From: Microvirga flavescens
GTDB lineage: Bacteria > Pseudomonadota > Alphaproteobacteria > Rhizobiales > Beijerinckiaceae
Reading direction: 5' to 3'
Length of the DNA: 64,000 nucleotides
Assembly (NCBI RefSeq): GCF_003290125.1
Contig: NZ_QMKH01000001.1
Span: forward strand, 310,001-374,000
The notes under the pieces are model-generated. The model was not told the origin of the DNA, did no database searches, and saw only the letters and a list, made by a program, of their open reading frames with translations. A program made the translations under genes and the position numbers. Below, piece after piece: positions 1 through 8,505 of the stretch. Every line of letters begins with the position of its first letter. The stretch's first letter is position 1.

Positions 1-65
1 TTGACGAAGGGCGCTCGGCCTTCCACGCATGCGCAATGAAAAATCTCGCGGCAGGACAGGAACGC

Positions 66-1430
66 ATGACGCCCGACATCGAAACACCCCGGCACCCGAC
101 ACTCGCCGAGGCGACGAAGGTCTGGGCGAAGATCGGCCTTTTGAGTTTCGGCGGGCCGGCGGGGCAGATTGCGCTCATGCACAAGCTGCTCGTGGAGGAA
201 AAGCGCTGGATCGGCGAGGCGCGGTTTCTCCACGCGCTCAACTATTGCATGCTCCTGCCGGGGCCGGAGGCGCAGCAACTCGCGACCTATATCGGCTGGC
301 TCTTGCACGGCACCCGCGGCGGCGTGATCGCAGGAATGCTCTTCATCGTGCCAGGCTTCTTCGTGATCCTGACGCTCTCGACGCTCTATGCCTCGTTCCA
401 GAACGCGGCGTGGCTCGGCCACCTGTTCTTCGGCCTGAAGGCCGCCGTGCTCGCCATCGTCATCGAAGCCGTGATCCGCATCGGCAGGCGCGCGCTCAAG
501 GGCCGCCTGATGGTGGCGCTGGCCGCCGCCGCCTTCATCGCGATCTATGCGCTTCATGTGCCCTTCCCGCTCATCATCCTCGTAGCGGGATTGATCGGTT
601 ATGCCGGCGCGCGGCTCGCGCCCGATCTTTTCGTCTCCCAACCGGAGAAGGCCTCAGCCGGTAACGGGGCCATCATCGACGCGCTTCTCGACAGCGGCAG
701 GGCTGGCGTCGAGCCGACCTTGGGCCATGCCCTGAAGACACTCGCGATTTGGGGCGGCCTCTGGGTCGCGCCGATCATCCTCCTCGGCGTCATCTTTGGC
801 TGGCACAGCGTTTACGCGACCATCGCGGCGTTCTTCTCCAAGATGGCGGTGGTGACTTTCGGCGGCGCTTACGCGGTTCTTGCCTATGTGGCGCAGCAGG
901 CTGTCGAGACTTACGGCTGGCTCAAGCCCGGCGAGATGCTGGACGGACTCGCCTTGGCGGAAACAACGCCCGGACCGCTGATACTCGTCTTGACCTATGT
1001 CGGCTTTCTCGCCGCCTTCCGGGACCCCGGCGGCGTGTCGGCTCTGACCGGCGGCATTATCGGCGCGATGCTCACCACCTGGGTCACCTTCGCGCCCTGC
1101 TTTCTCTGGATCTTTCTCGGTGCGCCTTATGTGGAGCGGCTGCGCAGCAATGTCGCCCTTTCGGGCGCGCTCGCCGCGATCACCGCGGCGGTGGTCGGCG
1201 TCATTCTCAACCTCGCCCTGTGGTTCGGGCTACACGTTCTCTTTCGCAGCGTCACCGAACTCGACCTCGGGCCTCTTTCTCCCGCATGGCCGGTCTGGTC
1301 GAGCGTCGATCCCTTCGCGCTCGCGCTGTCGCTTGTCGCCGTCGTGGCGCTGTTCCGGCTGAAGCTCGGCATGGTCGCCACTCTCGCCCTCTGTGCCGTG
1401 CTCGGCTTTGCGGTGCAATTCGTGCGGTAA
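66..1430 (+). CDS. chrA: Chromate transporter, CHR family, two-domain form
   Basis: Inner-membrane protein of 454 residues that in this family exports chromate (or takes part in chromate/sulfate exchange). Both CHR repeats are visible: the first carries FGGPAGQ and LPGPEAQQLA, the second FGGAYAVL and TPGPLILVLTYVG, separated by a short polar linker. Many hydrophobic segments are spread along the length, and the size fits the long-chain, bidomain form. An in-frame ATG lies 30 bases upstream at 36, but ATG 66 has an AGGA sequence just ahead of it, so 66 is preferred. It is convergent with glpK, and a strong inverted repeat separates the two. Substrate is inferred from family only. Confidence 0.9.
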   Translation: MTPDIETPRHPTLAEATKVWAKIGLLSFGGPAGQIALMHKLLVEEKRWIGEARFLHALNYCMLLPGPEAQQLATYIGWLLHGTRGGVIAGMLFIVPGFFVILTLSTLYASFQNAAWLGHLFFGLKAAVLAIVIEAVIRIGRRALKGRLMVALAAAAFIAIYALHVPFPLIILVAGLIGYAGARLAPDLFVSQPEKASAGNGAIIDALLDSGRAGVEPTLGHALKTLAIWGGLWVAPIILLGVIFGWHSVYATIAAFFSKMAVVTFGGAYAVLAYVAQQAVETYGWLKPGEMLDGLALAETTPGPLILVLTYVGFLAAFRDPGGVSALTGGIIGAMLTTWVTFAPCFLWIFLGAPYVERLRSNVALSGALAAITAAVVGVILNLALWFGLHVLFRSVTELDLGPLSPAWPVWSSVDPFALALSLVAVVALFRLKLGMVATLALCAVLGFAVQFVR

Positions 1431-1482
1431 GCACGATCAGAACAAGTGGTTGTTCGCCCGGATCATGCGGCAATAAAGGGGA

Positions 1483-1525
1483 CTGAAGACTGATCGTGTT
1501 TCAAAGAGACACGATCAGTCTTCAG
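1483..1525. terminator. 17-bp perfect inverted repeat between convergent chrA and glpK
   Basis: Arms at 1483-1499 and 1509-1525 are perfect complements around a 9-nt loop. It sits exactly between the ends of two convergent genes, so a bidirectional terminator or REP-like mRNA end is likely. No T-tract follows on either strand, so it is not a textbook intrinsic terminator. The core resembles the repeat at 12167-12194. Confidence 0.6.
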
Positions 1526-1527
1526 AG

Positions 1528-3036
1528 TTATTCCCCCGACCAGATCGTGCGCTGCACGGCAAGGTCCCACCCCGCGATGGCCTTGCGACGGGCTTCCTCG
1601 TTCATGCTCGGCTGGAAGCGGCGGTTGAGATGCCAGCTCTTGGCGAAGCCTTCCTGGTCGGGCCATACACCCGCGCCGTGGCCCGCGAGCCAGGCCGCGC
1701 CGAGCGCCGTCGTCTCCAGCACTACCGGGCGGTCGACGGGACTGTTGAGAATGTCGGCGAGGCGCTGCAGCGTCCAGTCGCTTGCGACCATGCCGCCATC
1801 GACCCGCAGCACCGTTTCCGCACTTGCCGCGCCTTTTTGCGCGGCCCAATCCTGACGCATCGCTTCCAGCAGATCACGCGTCTGGAAGCAGACCGATTCC
1901 AGCGCCGCGCGGGCGATTTCGCGCGGGCCGGTGTTGCGCGTAAGACCGTAAAGCGCGCCGCGTGCTTCGGGCCGCCACCACGGCGCACCAAGGCCCGTGA
2001 AGGCAGGCACGAGATACACCGCCTGTTCGGGATCGGCCTCCGCCGCGAAGGCGCCTGACTGTTCCGCCCGCTCGATGATGTGGAGCCCGTCGCGCAGCCA
2101 TTGCACGGCAGCGCCCGCGATGAAGATCGAGCCTTCGAGCGCATAATTGGTGCGGCCCTTCAGGCGATAGGCGACGGTGGTCAGAAGGCGGTTGGTGGAA
2201 GCCACCCGTTCCGTGCCCGTGTTGAGCAGCGCAAAGCAGCCGGTGCCGTAGGTCGATTTCAGCATGCCGGGCGCAAAACACGCCTGTCCGACGGTTGCCG
2301 CCTGCTGGTCGCCCGCGATGCCACGAATCGGAACGGGAACGCCGAAGAGGGAGGGCTCGGTGACGCCGTAATCGGCGATGCAATCCTTGATCTCGGGCAG
2401 CATGGCGCGCGGCACGCGCAGGAGCTTCAGGAGATCTTCGTCCCACTCCATGCTGTCGATGTTGCACAGCATCGTGCGCGAGGCGTTGGTGGCATCCGTC
2501 GCGTGAACCTTGCCGCCGGTGAGACGCCACAGGAGCCAGGTATCCACCGTGCCGAAGGCGAGTTCGCCCCGCTCGGCGCGCGCACGCGCGCCTTCCACAT
2601 GGTCGAGGATCCAGGCGGCCTTGGTGGCCGAGAAATAGGAATCGGCGATCAACCCCGTGCGCTCGGTAATCAGCGGCTCCGCGCCCTCGGCCTTGAGCCT
2701 CGCGCAGATGTCGGCGGTGCGGCGGTCCTGCCAGACGATGGCGTTGTGGATCGCCCTGCCCGTCGCGCGGTCCCACACCACCACGGTCTCACGCTGGTTG
2801 GTGATGCCGATGCCGGCGATGTCGCTGGCGGCAAGCGACGCATCGCCCAGCGCCCGGCGCATGGTTTCGACCACCGTGCGCCACAGATCCTCCGGATCGT
2901 GCTCGACCCAGCCCGAACGGGGGAAATGCTGCGGGAACTCCTGCTGGCCGACCCCGCGGATGCGATATTCCCCATCGAACACGATCGCCCGCGACGATGT
3001 GGTTCCCTGATCGATCGCCAGAACGAAATCGGCCAT
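1528..3036 (-). CDS. glpK: Glycerol kinase
   Basis: Cytoplasmic FGGY-family kinase of 502 residues that converts ATP and glycerol to sn-glycerol 3-phosphate. The N-terminal phosphate-binding motif [11 protein letters not shown] and the classic [11 protein letters not shown] segment are present, and the C-terminal half has the FGGY-type [10 protein letters not shown] and GAAWLAGHG regions. Length matches the family. The open frame runs further upstream, but the start at 3036 is chosen because the protein then begins [11 protein letters not shown] as in homologues and a purine-rich GGGGAA site precedes it. The gene stands alone: the predicted glycerol importer lies about 40 kb away and no glpD is adjacent. 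Confidence 0.97.
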   Translation of the reverse strand: MADFVLAIDQGTTSSRAIVFDGEYRIRGVGQQEFPQHFPRSGWVEHDPEDLWRTVVETMRRALGDASLAASDIAGIGITNQRETVVVWDRATGRAIHNAIVWQDRRTADICARLKAEGAEPLITERTGLIADSYFSATKAAWILDHVEGARARAERGELAFGTVDTWLLWRLTGGKVHATDATNASRTMLCNIDSMEWDEDLLKLLRVPRAMLPEIKDCIADYGVTEPSLFGVPVPIRGIAGDQQAATVGQACFAPGMLKSTYGTGCFALLNTGTERVASTNRLLTTVAYRLKGRTNYALEGSIFIAGAAVQWLRDGLHIIERAEQSGAFAAEADPEQAVYLVPAFTGLGAPWWRPEARGALYGLTRNTGPREIARAALESVCFQTRDLLEAMRQDWAAQKGAASAETVLRVDGGMVASDWTLQRLADILNSPVDRPVVLETTALGAAWLAGHGAGVWPDQEGFAKSWHLNRRFQPSMNEEARRKAIAGWDLAVQRTIWSGE

Positions 3037-3120
3037 GCGCTTCCCCTGCTTGGCAGCGATGTCTTCATCCGCATCGCGTGCAACATTCTTTCCGGCATTG
3101 GCATAGCATCCCGCGGTCGG

Positions 3121-3157
3121 CAAACAAAAAAGCACCGCGCGAGGGGGCGCGGTGCAA
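3121..3157 (-). terminator. Intrinsic terminator after the DUF4170 gene
   Basis: Read on the minus strand, a 9-bp GC-rich stem (3132-3140 with 3147-3155) is followed immediately by a run of six T. It lies 3' of the DUF4170 gene and upstream of glpK, so it separates the two transcription units. Confidence 0.8.
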
Positions 3158-3203
3158 GGGGGCCGGCCGACATGGGGAGCCGGCGGCATTGGAAGTTCAA
3201 GGG

Positions 3204-3419
3204 TCAGGCGCGTGCGCCGATGAGGCTCGTGGCTTCCTGAGCGATGGTGAAGCGGACCTGCGCCTGCGGGCGATGATCCTCCGACAGGAAGCGCCAGGTG
3301 CGCTCGGCGTCTCCACGGGTCTCGAAAGGCCCGACGACACGCTCCGTGCCTTCGATGAGGGATTCGAAGTCGGTGGAGGTGTATTCGCCACCGACCACCC
3401 AGTAACGGATCTTGTTCAT
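3204..3419 (-). CDS. DUF4170 domain protein
   Basis: Small soluble protein of 71 residues. The sequence [13 protein letters not shown] near the N-terminus, then [15 protein letters not shown] and VRFTI, matches my recollection of the alphaproteobacterial DUF4170 family, which has no established function. The frame is open to 3485, but the start at 3419 ([11 protein letters not shown]) gives the family's usual N-terminus, has an AGGAG-like site ahead, and leaves the palindromic repeat 3442-3488 outside the gene. A terminator follows. Function unknown. Confidence 0.8.
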   Translation of the reverse strand: MNKIRYWVVGGEYTSTDFESLIEGTERVVGPFETRGDAERTWRFLSEDHRPQAQVRFTIAQEATSLIGARA

Positions 3420-3441
3420 GGTGATCTCCTGTGTGCGTGGT

Positions 3442-3488
3442 CGCATGATCCGGAAAAGTGGAAACCGGTTTTCCGAAAAGATCATGCG
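3442..3488. repeat. 47-bp intergenic palindromic repeat
   Basis: The outer arms CGCATGATC (3442-3450) and GATCATGCG (3480-3488) are perfect complements, and the inner CGGAAAA and TTTTCCG pair as well. This looks like the GATCATGC/TTTTCCG palindrome common between genes in Rhizobiales genomes. It sits between aceA and the DUF4170 gene. Confidence 0.75.
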
Positions 3489-3520
3489 AACTCGAAAAAC
3501 CGAGGGTGGAAGGAGGCCGA

Positions 3521-4834
3521 TTACTCGGCCGCCTGAAGCTTGGACTGGAACTGGGCGGTCTCGGTGGATTCGCCCATCGCCGTCGTGGAGGATGCGCCGC
3601 CCGTGATGGCGAGCGAGACCTGATCGAAGTAGCCGGTGCCGACTTCGCGCTGGTGGCGCGTCGCGGTGTAGCCGCGTGGCTCGGCGCCGAACTCCGCTTC
3701 TTGCAGCTCCGAGTAAGCCCCCATGCCACGGTCACGATACTGGCTCGCCAGGTCGAACATGCCGTAGTTGAGCTGGTGGAAGCCGGCCAGCGTCACGAAC
3801 TGGAACTTGTAGCCCATCGCGCCGAGTTCGCGCTGGAAGTGCTCGATGGTCGCCTTGTCGAGCTTCTTCTTCCAGTTGAACGAGGGCGAGCAGTTATAGG
3901 CGAGGAGCTTGCCCGGGTAGCGCTTGTGAACGGCTTCCGCGAACTTGCGCGCATCGTTGAGGTCGGGATGCGAGGTCTCCCACCACAGAAGATCCGCATG
4001 CTCGGCATAAGCGAGGCCGCGCGAGATGCAGTGGTCGAGGCCCGTGCCGTCCTTGAGGCGGAAGAAGCCTTCCGGCGTGCGGCTGTCCGGCTCGATGAAC
4101 GGACGGTCGCGCTCGTCCACATCCGAGGTGATGAGCTTGGCGGATTCCGCGTCCGTGCGGGCGACGATGAGGGTCGGCGTGCCCATCACGTCGGCCGCGA
4201 GGCGCGCCGCGACGAGGTTGCGCTCATGCGCCGAGGTCGGGATGAGAACCTTGCCGCCCAGATGCCCGCACTTCTTTTCCGAAGCGAGTTGGTCCTCGAA
4301 ATGGACCGCAGCCGCGCCGGCCTCGATATAGGCCTTCATGATCTCGAAGGTGTTGAGCGGGCCGCCGAACCCGGCTTCCGCATCGGCGACGATGGGCAGG
4401 AACCAGTCGCGCTTCGCGCCGCCTTCGGAATGCTCGATCTGATCGGCGCGCTGGAGCGTGCGGTTGATGCGGCGGCACAGTTCCGGGCCGGAATTCGCCG
4501 GGTAGAGCGACTGGTCGGGATACATGGCGCCGGCAACGTTCGAATCCGCCGCCACCTGCCAACCGGAGAGGTAGATCGCCTCAAGACCCGCGCGGGCCAT
4601 CTGCATGGCCTGGTTGCCGGTCATCGCGCCGAGCGAATGGACATAAGGACGCTCGTGCAGAAGCTTCCACAGGCGCTGCGCGCCGCGCTCGGCGAGAGTG
4701 TGGGCGATCGGGAAGGAGCCGCGCAGGCGAAGAACGTCCTGAACGGTGTAGGGCCGGCGCAGACCGCCATAACGGCCCTTCGGCGCAGTCGGGACGAGTT
4801 CCTCGAAGGTGGTCGGGGTAGTTTGCGTCGGCAT
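3521..4834 (-). CDS. aceA: Isocitrate lyase
   Basis: Cytoplasmic enzyme of the glyoxylate shunt; cleaves isocitrate to succinate and glyoxylate, allowing growth on acetate and fatty acids. The 437-residue protein carries the catalytic KKCGH motif at residues 187-191 (Cys189), the substrate-loop region LSGWQVAAD near 90 and the metal-binding [10 protein letters not shown] near 150. Length is that of the short bacterial class. A GGAAGGAAG site precedes the start at 4834. The gene is divergent from the regulator at 5010, whose family controls such genes; TTTACA and TGTAAA words lie in the shared promoter region. Confidence 0.97.
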   Translation of the reverse strand: MPTQTTPTTFEELVPTAPKGRYGGLRRPYTVQDVLRLRGSFPIAHTLAERGAQRLWKLLHERPYVHSLGAMTGNQAMQMARAGLEAIYLSGWQVAADSNVAGAMYPDQSLYPANSGPELCRRINRTLQRADQIEHSEGGAKRDWFLPIVADAEAGFGGPLNTFEIMKAYIEAGAAAVHFEDQLASEKKCGHLGGKVLIPTSAHERNLVAARLAADVMGTPTLIVARTDAESAKLITSDVDERDRPFIEPDSRTPEGFFRLKDGTGLDHCISRGLAYAEHADLLWWETSHPDLNDARKFAEAVHKRYPGKLLAYNCSPSFNWKKKLDKATIEHFQRELGAMGYKFQFVTLAGFHQLNYGMFDLASQYRDRGMGAYSELQEAEFGAEPRGYTATRHQREVGTGYFDQVSLAITGGASSTTAMGESTETAQFQSKLQAAE

Positions 4835-4986
4835 TGGTCTTCCTTCCGTTTACATTTCTTGACAATTGCCCCGCCGACCTCCGGCCAACGGCGCTGTTGC
4901 AGACAGTTATGCCCAGGCAAAAAACTGTTGCAATCCTTTGCGAAAAGAACAAAAGTCAGGTTGTCACACCACGACAAGCCGTCAAG

Positions 4987-5010
4987 TGTAAAACTGTAAA
5001 GAAATTTACA
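4987..5010. promoter_or_regulatory. Putative TGTAAA/TTTACA operator in the aceA-regulator intergenic region
   Basis: A perfect inverted repeat, TGTAAA-N4-TTTACA, covers 4995-5010 and touches the regulator's start codon; a further TGTAAA lies at 4987-4992, and TTTACA recurs at 4849-4854 just upstream of aceA. The arrangement suggests a binding site through which the divergent regulator controls itself and aceA. Assignment to that protein is inference. Confidence 0.4.
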
Positions 5011-6446
5011 TGTTGGATGAAAGCAAAAAACTTTTCGTCGGCCCCCGCCTCAAGCGTCTGCGGCGGGAGCGGAACCTGAGCCAGGCGGGCATGGCGGAAG
5101 AGCTCGGCATCTCGCCGAGCTACCTGAACCTCATGGAGCGCAACCAGCGCCCCATCACGGCGCAGGTTCTCATCCGTCTCGCCCACGCCTATTCCCTCGA
5201 CCCGCGCGAATTCGCCACCGACGACCACGAGCGCTCGATTTCCGAGATCGAGGAGATCTTTACCGATCCGCTTTTCCGCAACGGGCCGGTCTCGCGCCAC
5301 GAGATCCGCGAGCTTGCCGAAAGCGCGCCAACCGTCATCGACGCCATCAACAGGCTCTACCGCGCCTATGTGGGCATGCGCAGCGCAGGGGAAATCGCCG
5401 CACCGAATGTGAGCGACCGCGACCGGGCGGAGGACGCGCCGCAGGTCAACCCCATCGACCGGGTGCGCGATCTCATTCAGGAAGCGAAGAACCATTTTCC
5501 GGAATTGGACGAAGCCGCCGAGACTCTCGCCTCCGATCTCCAGCTCACCGGGCACGAGCCGTTCTTCGCCATCGCGGATCGCCTGCGCGCCAAGCACGGC
5601 ATCCGCGTGCGCGTCATGCCCATCGACGTGATGTCGGACAACTTGCGCCGTTACGATCATCACCGGCGGCAATTGCTGATCTCCGAGCTCGTCGATCAAT
5701 CGGGCCGCACTTTTCAGGCGGCCTATCAGCTCGCCTTCGCCGAAATGCGCGAGGCTATCGACACCCTCGCCGCGCAGCTGGAACCGACGGAAGGCGCGGC
5801 GCGGCGTCTGCTGCGCGTCTCCCTCGCCAATTACTTCGCAGGCGCATTGATGATGCCCTACGCGAAGTTTCATGCGGCGGCGGAAGCGCTCGGCTACGAC
5901 GTTGAAGTGCTCGCCGCGCGCTTTGGCGCAAGCTTCGAGCAAGTGGCGCACCGTCTCACGACGCTCGCGCGCCCCGGCGCGCGCGGAATTCCGTTCTTTC
6001 TCGTGCGCGTCGATTCGGCGGGCAACGTCTCGAAGCGGTTTTCGTCCGGCAAGTTTCCGTTCTCGCAATATGGCGGCACTTGCCCGCTCTGGAACGTGCA
6101 TGCCACGTTCAAGACGCCGGAAAAGGTCGTCACGCAGATCGTCGAACTGCCGGAAGGCTCGCGCTGGTTTTCCGTCGCACGCGCCGTCAGCCGCGCTTCG
6201 ACGCCGTGGGGTTTGCCGGAGCGGCAGTTCGCTGTGGGCCTCGGCTGCGAACTGAAATACGCGCATCGCCTCGTCTATGCACGCGGCCTTGATCTCAGCG
6301 CGCCGGACCCGACACCCATCGGCATCAATTGCCGCCTGTGCGAACGTGCCGCCTGTCCGCAGCGCGCCGCGCCGCCCTTGATGCACGCGCTCATCGTCGA
6401 TGAGATGACGCGCGGCATTTCTCCCTTCACGTTCGACGTGACCTGA
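5010..6446 (+). CDS. Short-chain fatty acyl transcriptional regulator (XRE HTH, RamB/ScfR-like)
   Basis: Predicted DNA-binding regulator of 478 residues. An XRE-type helix-turn-helix covers about residues 10-65 (RRERNLSQAGMAEELGISP), followed by an IrrE/M78-like middle region and a C-terminal domain with clustered cysteines (CRLCERAACPQ) and GISPFTFDV at the end. This is the architecture of the short-chain fatty acyl regulator family, which includes actinobacterial RamB, an acetate-metabolism regulator. The middle region shows no HExxH, so protease activity is not expected. Its position divergent from aceA supports glyoxylate-shunt control. The start codon overlaps an inverted repeat and has no clear ribosome-binding site. 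Confidence 0.88.
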   Translation: MLDESKKLFVGPRLKRLRRERNLSQAGMAEELGISPSYLNLMERNQRPITAQVLIRLAHAYSLDPREFATDDHERSISEIEEIFTDPLFRNGPVSRHEIRELAESAPTVIDAINRLYRAYVGMRSAGEIAAPNVSDRDRAEDAPQVNPIDRVRDLIQEAKNHFPELDEAAETLASDLQLTGHEPFFAIADRLRAKHGIRVRVMPIDVMSDNLRRYDHHRRQLLISELVDQSGRTFQAAYQLAFAEMREAIDTLAAQLEPTEGAARRLLRVSLANYFAGALMMPYAKFHAAAEALGYDVEVLAARFGASFEQVAHRLTTLARPGARGIPFFLVRVDSAGNVSKRFSSGKFPFSQYGGTCPLWNVHATFKTPEKVVTQIVELPEGSRWFSVARAVSRASTPWGLPERQFAVGLGCELKYAHRLVYARGLDLSAPDPTPIGINCRLCERAACPQRAAPPLMHALIVDEMTRGISPFTFDVT

Positions 6447-6452
6447 TGCGCG

Positions 6453-7163
6453 TCAGGCAGCACCCTCGTCCAGCCAGTGATCGAGAAACACGTCGAGCCA
6501 GCGCGAGACGTGCGGATCGTAGAGATAGCGCCCTTCGATCTGGCGGATGCGGTCCTGCGCGCCCGGCAGCGCCAGACGCTCCTCTGCCTTCACGGTCCAC
6601 CGGCAGATCATGGCGTGCGTGACCTCCGGGTGGAATTGCAGGCCGTAGGCCGATGGGCCGACGCCGATCGCCTGCGTCGGAAAATCGTCTCCCGTCGCAA
6701 GCATCTGCGCACCGGTAGGGCAATCGAAGCCCTCGCGATGCCAATGATAGACATGGGTCGGCCACGTCACGCCCCAGCGCGTGCTGCGCTCCTCCCCCGC
6801 GGATGTCGGAACGAGAGGATAATAACCAATCTCCGCACGTCCCGCCGGGTGCTCCCAGACCTTCGCGCCAAGATGCTTTGCCAGCATCTGCGCGCCGAGG
6901 CACAGGCCGAGATAGGGCTTGTTCTCTTTCAGCGGAACGCCGATCCAGTCGATCTCGGTCTTGATGAAATCGTCCGGGTCGTTGGCGCTCATCGGCCCGC
7001 CGAAGACGACCGCGCCCGCGTGCGCGGCGAGCGTTTCCGGCAAGGCATCGCCGAAACGCGGCCGCCGGATATCGAGAGCGTGCCCCCTCTCCTGCAACAG
7101 GCGCCCGACACGGCCGGGGGTCGAATGCTCCTGGTGGAGCACCATAAGAACCGGCGCTTTCAT
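6453..7163 (-). CDS. Class I glutamine amidotransferase-like protein
   Basis: Stand-alone type 1 glutamine amidotransferase domain, 236 residues, of the GMP-synthase-like subgroup. The nucleophile elbow GLCLGAQ puts the catalytic Cys at residue 88, and LQFHPEVTH supplies His178 and Glu180, so the triad is intact. No synthetase domain is attached, and the acceptor substrate cannot be told from sequence; some relatives are annotated as gamma-glutamyl hydrolases of amine adducts. It ends 7 bases from the regulator on the opposite strand and may be co-transcribed with the upstream TerB-like gene, 46 bases away. Confidence 0.85.
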   Translation of the reverse strand: MKAPVLMVLHQEHSTPGRVGRLLQERGHALDIRRPRFGDALPETLAAHAGAVVFGGPMSANDPDDFIKTEIDWIGVPLKENKPYLGLCLGAQMLAKHLGAKVWEHPAGRAEIGYYPLVPTSAGEERSTRWGVTWPTHVYHWHREGFDCPTGAQMLATGDDFPTQAIGVGPSAYGLQFHPEVTHAMICRWTVKAEERLALPGAQDRIRQIEGRYLYDPHVSRWLDVFLDHWLDEGAA

Positions 7164-7209
7164 CTCAGGTCATTCCCTAAGGCGTGCATCCGGTTTTCAC
7201 TCGTTCCGC

Positions 7210-7689
7210 TCATGTCCGGTCGTGAGCCTCACCCGGCGAGAGATTCTTCAACGCCTCGATCTTCAATTCAACGATCTGCCCGTCCGACATACCGAGAAGA
7301 CGCCCGATACGCCAGATGAGATCGTCCTCGAATTCATGCACCTGCCCATCGATGGCCGCCACGCGGTAGGCCAGGATGAGAAGAGCGGGACGCTCCTCAA
7401 AGGGGATGTCCTGCAGGATGCGATCCGCCAATGCCGTTATGGAATCGAATCCGCTGCCGATATCGGCCGCGCGTACAATGATGCGCGCCGCATCGGCCTC
7501 GGAGAGCCTGAAATAGGACTGCAGCAGCACCGCGAGGCCGCGCTCCTCGACACCCAGTACCCGCCCATCCGCCTGCGCGACGAGGGTCAGGAGTGCTGCG
7601 ACCGTGACTCGTGCGGCCCGATCATCGCTTGCATCGTCAGGTCCGAGCGCTTCGCTGAAAAGATCGCGCAAATTTCCGAGAAGAGACAT
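7210..7689 (-). CDS. TerB-family (tellurite-resistance-like) protein
   Basis: Helical cytosolic protein of 159 residues. Two similar acidic segments, VAQADGRVLGVEE and VAAIDGQVHEFED, match the paired metal-binding helices of the TerB/DjlA-like fold. Start at 7689 (MSLLGNLRDLF) is preferred over the longer open frame because it gives the usual amphipathic N-terminus. No other ter genes are present, so a direct role in tellurite resistance should not be assumed. It probably shares a transcript with the amidotransferase gene downstream. Confidence 0.8.
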   Translation of the reverse strand: MSLLGNLRDLFSEALGPDDASDDRAARVTVAALLTLVAQADGRVLGVEERGLAVLLQSYFRLSEADAARIIVRAADIGSGFDSITALADRILQDIPFEERPALLILAYRVAAIDGQVHEFEDDLIWRIGRLLGMSDGQIVELKIEALKNLSPGEAHDRT

Positions 7690-7935
7690 GCTTTCGTATT
7701 CGGTGAGAAGAAAAATGACGCGCGATCCAGATCGCACGGACCGCATTCAGGAATGAAAACGCGTTTATCGTCAAGACTCTGGCGTGTTTTCGGTGACGGG
7801 TTTCATCTTGCCGCAAGGGAATGCTAAAAATGAGCGAATCGGGACGGTCAGGACCGTTCTTCCCCCCTTGGCTCTTGGCTCACAACACCCTAGAGTGGTC
7901 CACGGCCTTGCCCCCAACCTAAAGAAAGAAGACCT

Positions 7936-8331
7936 GTGATCGGAAATCTGACGAGCGGGGAAGAACTCAAAGGTTTGCGTGTTCTCGTCGTCGAGGATGA
8001 AGCGGCTATTTCCCTTCTCCTCGAGGACATGCTGATCGATTTCGGATGTGAGGTCATCGGTCCGGCGGCGCGGCTGGCGGCGGCTCTCGACGCGGTGGCG
8101 CGAGAGGATGTGGACATCGCCATTCTCGACGTGAACGTCGCCGGAGAGCCGATCTACCCGGTCGCGGAGGCGCTGGTCCAACGCTCGATCCCGTTCGTGT
8201 TTTCCACGGGCTACGGCAGCGCAGGGATCAAGGATGCGTTCCGCAATCGTCCGGTTCTGCAAAAGCCGTTCGCGCAACACGATCTGAAACAGAAATTGAT
8301 GCTCGCCAAAACCGTCCGTCCGGGCGTCTAA
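7936..8331 (+). CDS. Single-domain response regulator (CheY-like receiver)
   Basis: Stand-alone receiver domain of 131 residues. Acidic pocket residues Glu20-Asp21 (VVEDE), phosphoacceptor Asp65 (AILDVNV), Thr/Ser at FSTGYG and Lys110 (LQKPF) are all visible, so it should be phosphorylatable. There is no output domain and no adjacent histidine kinase. The start is a GTG at 7936; the first in-frame ATG lies after the acidic pocket and would destroy the domain. It probably acts as a phosphate shuttle or by protein binding. Confidence 0.88.
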   Translation: MIGNLTSGEELKGLRVLVVEDEAAISLLLEDMLIDFGCEVIGPAARLAAALDAVAREDVDIAILDVNVAGEPIYPVAEALVQRSIPFVFSTGYGSAGIKDAFRNRPVLQKPFAQHDLKQKLMLAKTVRPGV

Positions 8332-8456
8332 CCTTCAAGAATCTGAACTCGAATTATTCGCATCGTCCTGCGGGGTGATGTCGCGCGAATTTACTCTGTG
8401 TTTTTAAGCACACCTAAGCTTGGCTGAATCCTCTTTGATGTTGGCGTGTCCATCGC

Positions 8457-8473
8457 TAAGGTGCGGCACCTTA
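8457..8473. promoter_or_regulatory. 17-bp operator-like palindrome upstream of the FecR gene
   Basis: Arms TAAGGTGC (8457-8464) and GCACCTTA (8466-8473) are perfect complements around a single base. A one-base loop cannot form a stable RNA hairpin, so a DNA-binding site for a dimeric regulator is the more natural reading. It lies 32 bases upstream of the ATG of the FecR/TPR gene. Confidence 0.4.
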
Positions 8474-8505
8474 TCGGTATGTTGTAGTCTTTCTCGGCTG
8501 TCACG

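Noticed and set aside
3037..3735. N-terminal extension of glpK
   Set aside because: The open frame continues for over 200 codons upstream, but the extension covers the DUF4170 gene and a terminator, and glycerol kinases start right at [11 protein letters not shown].
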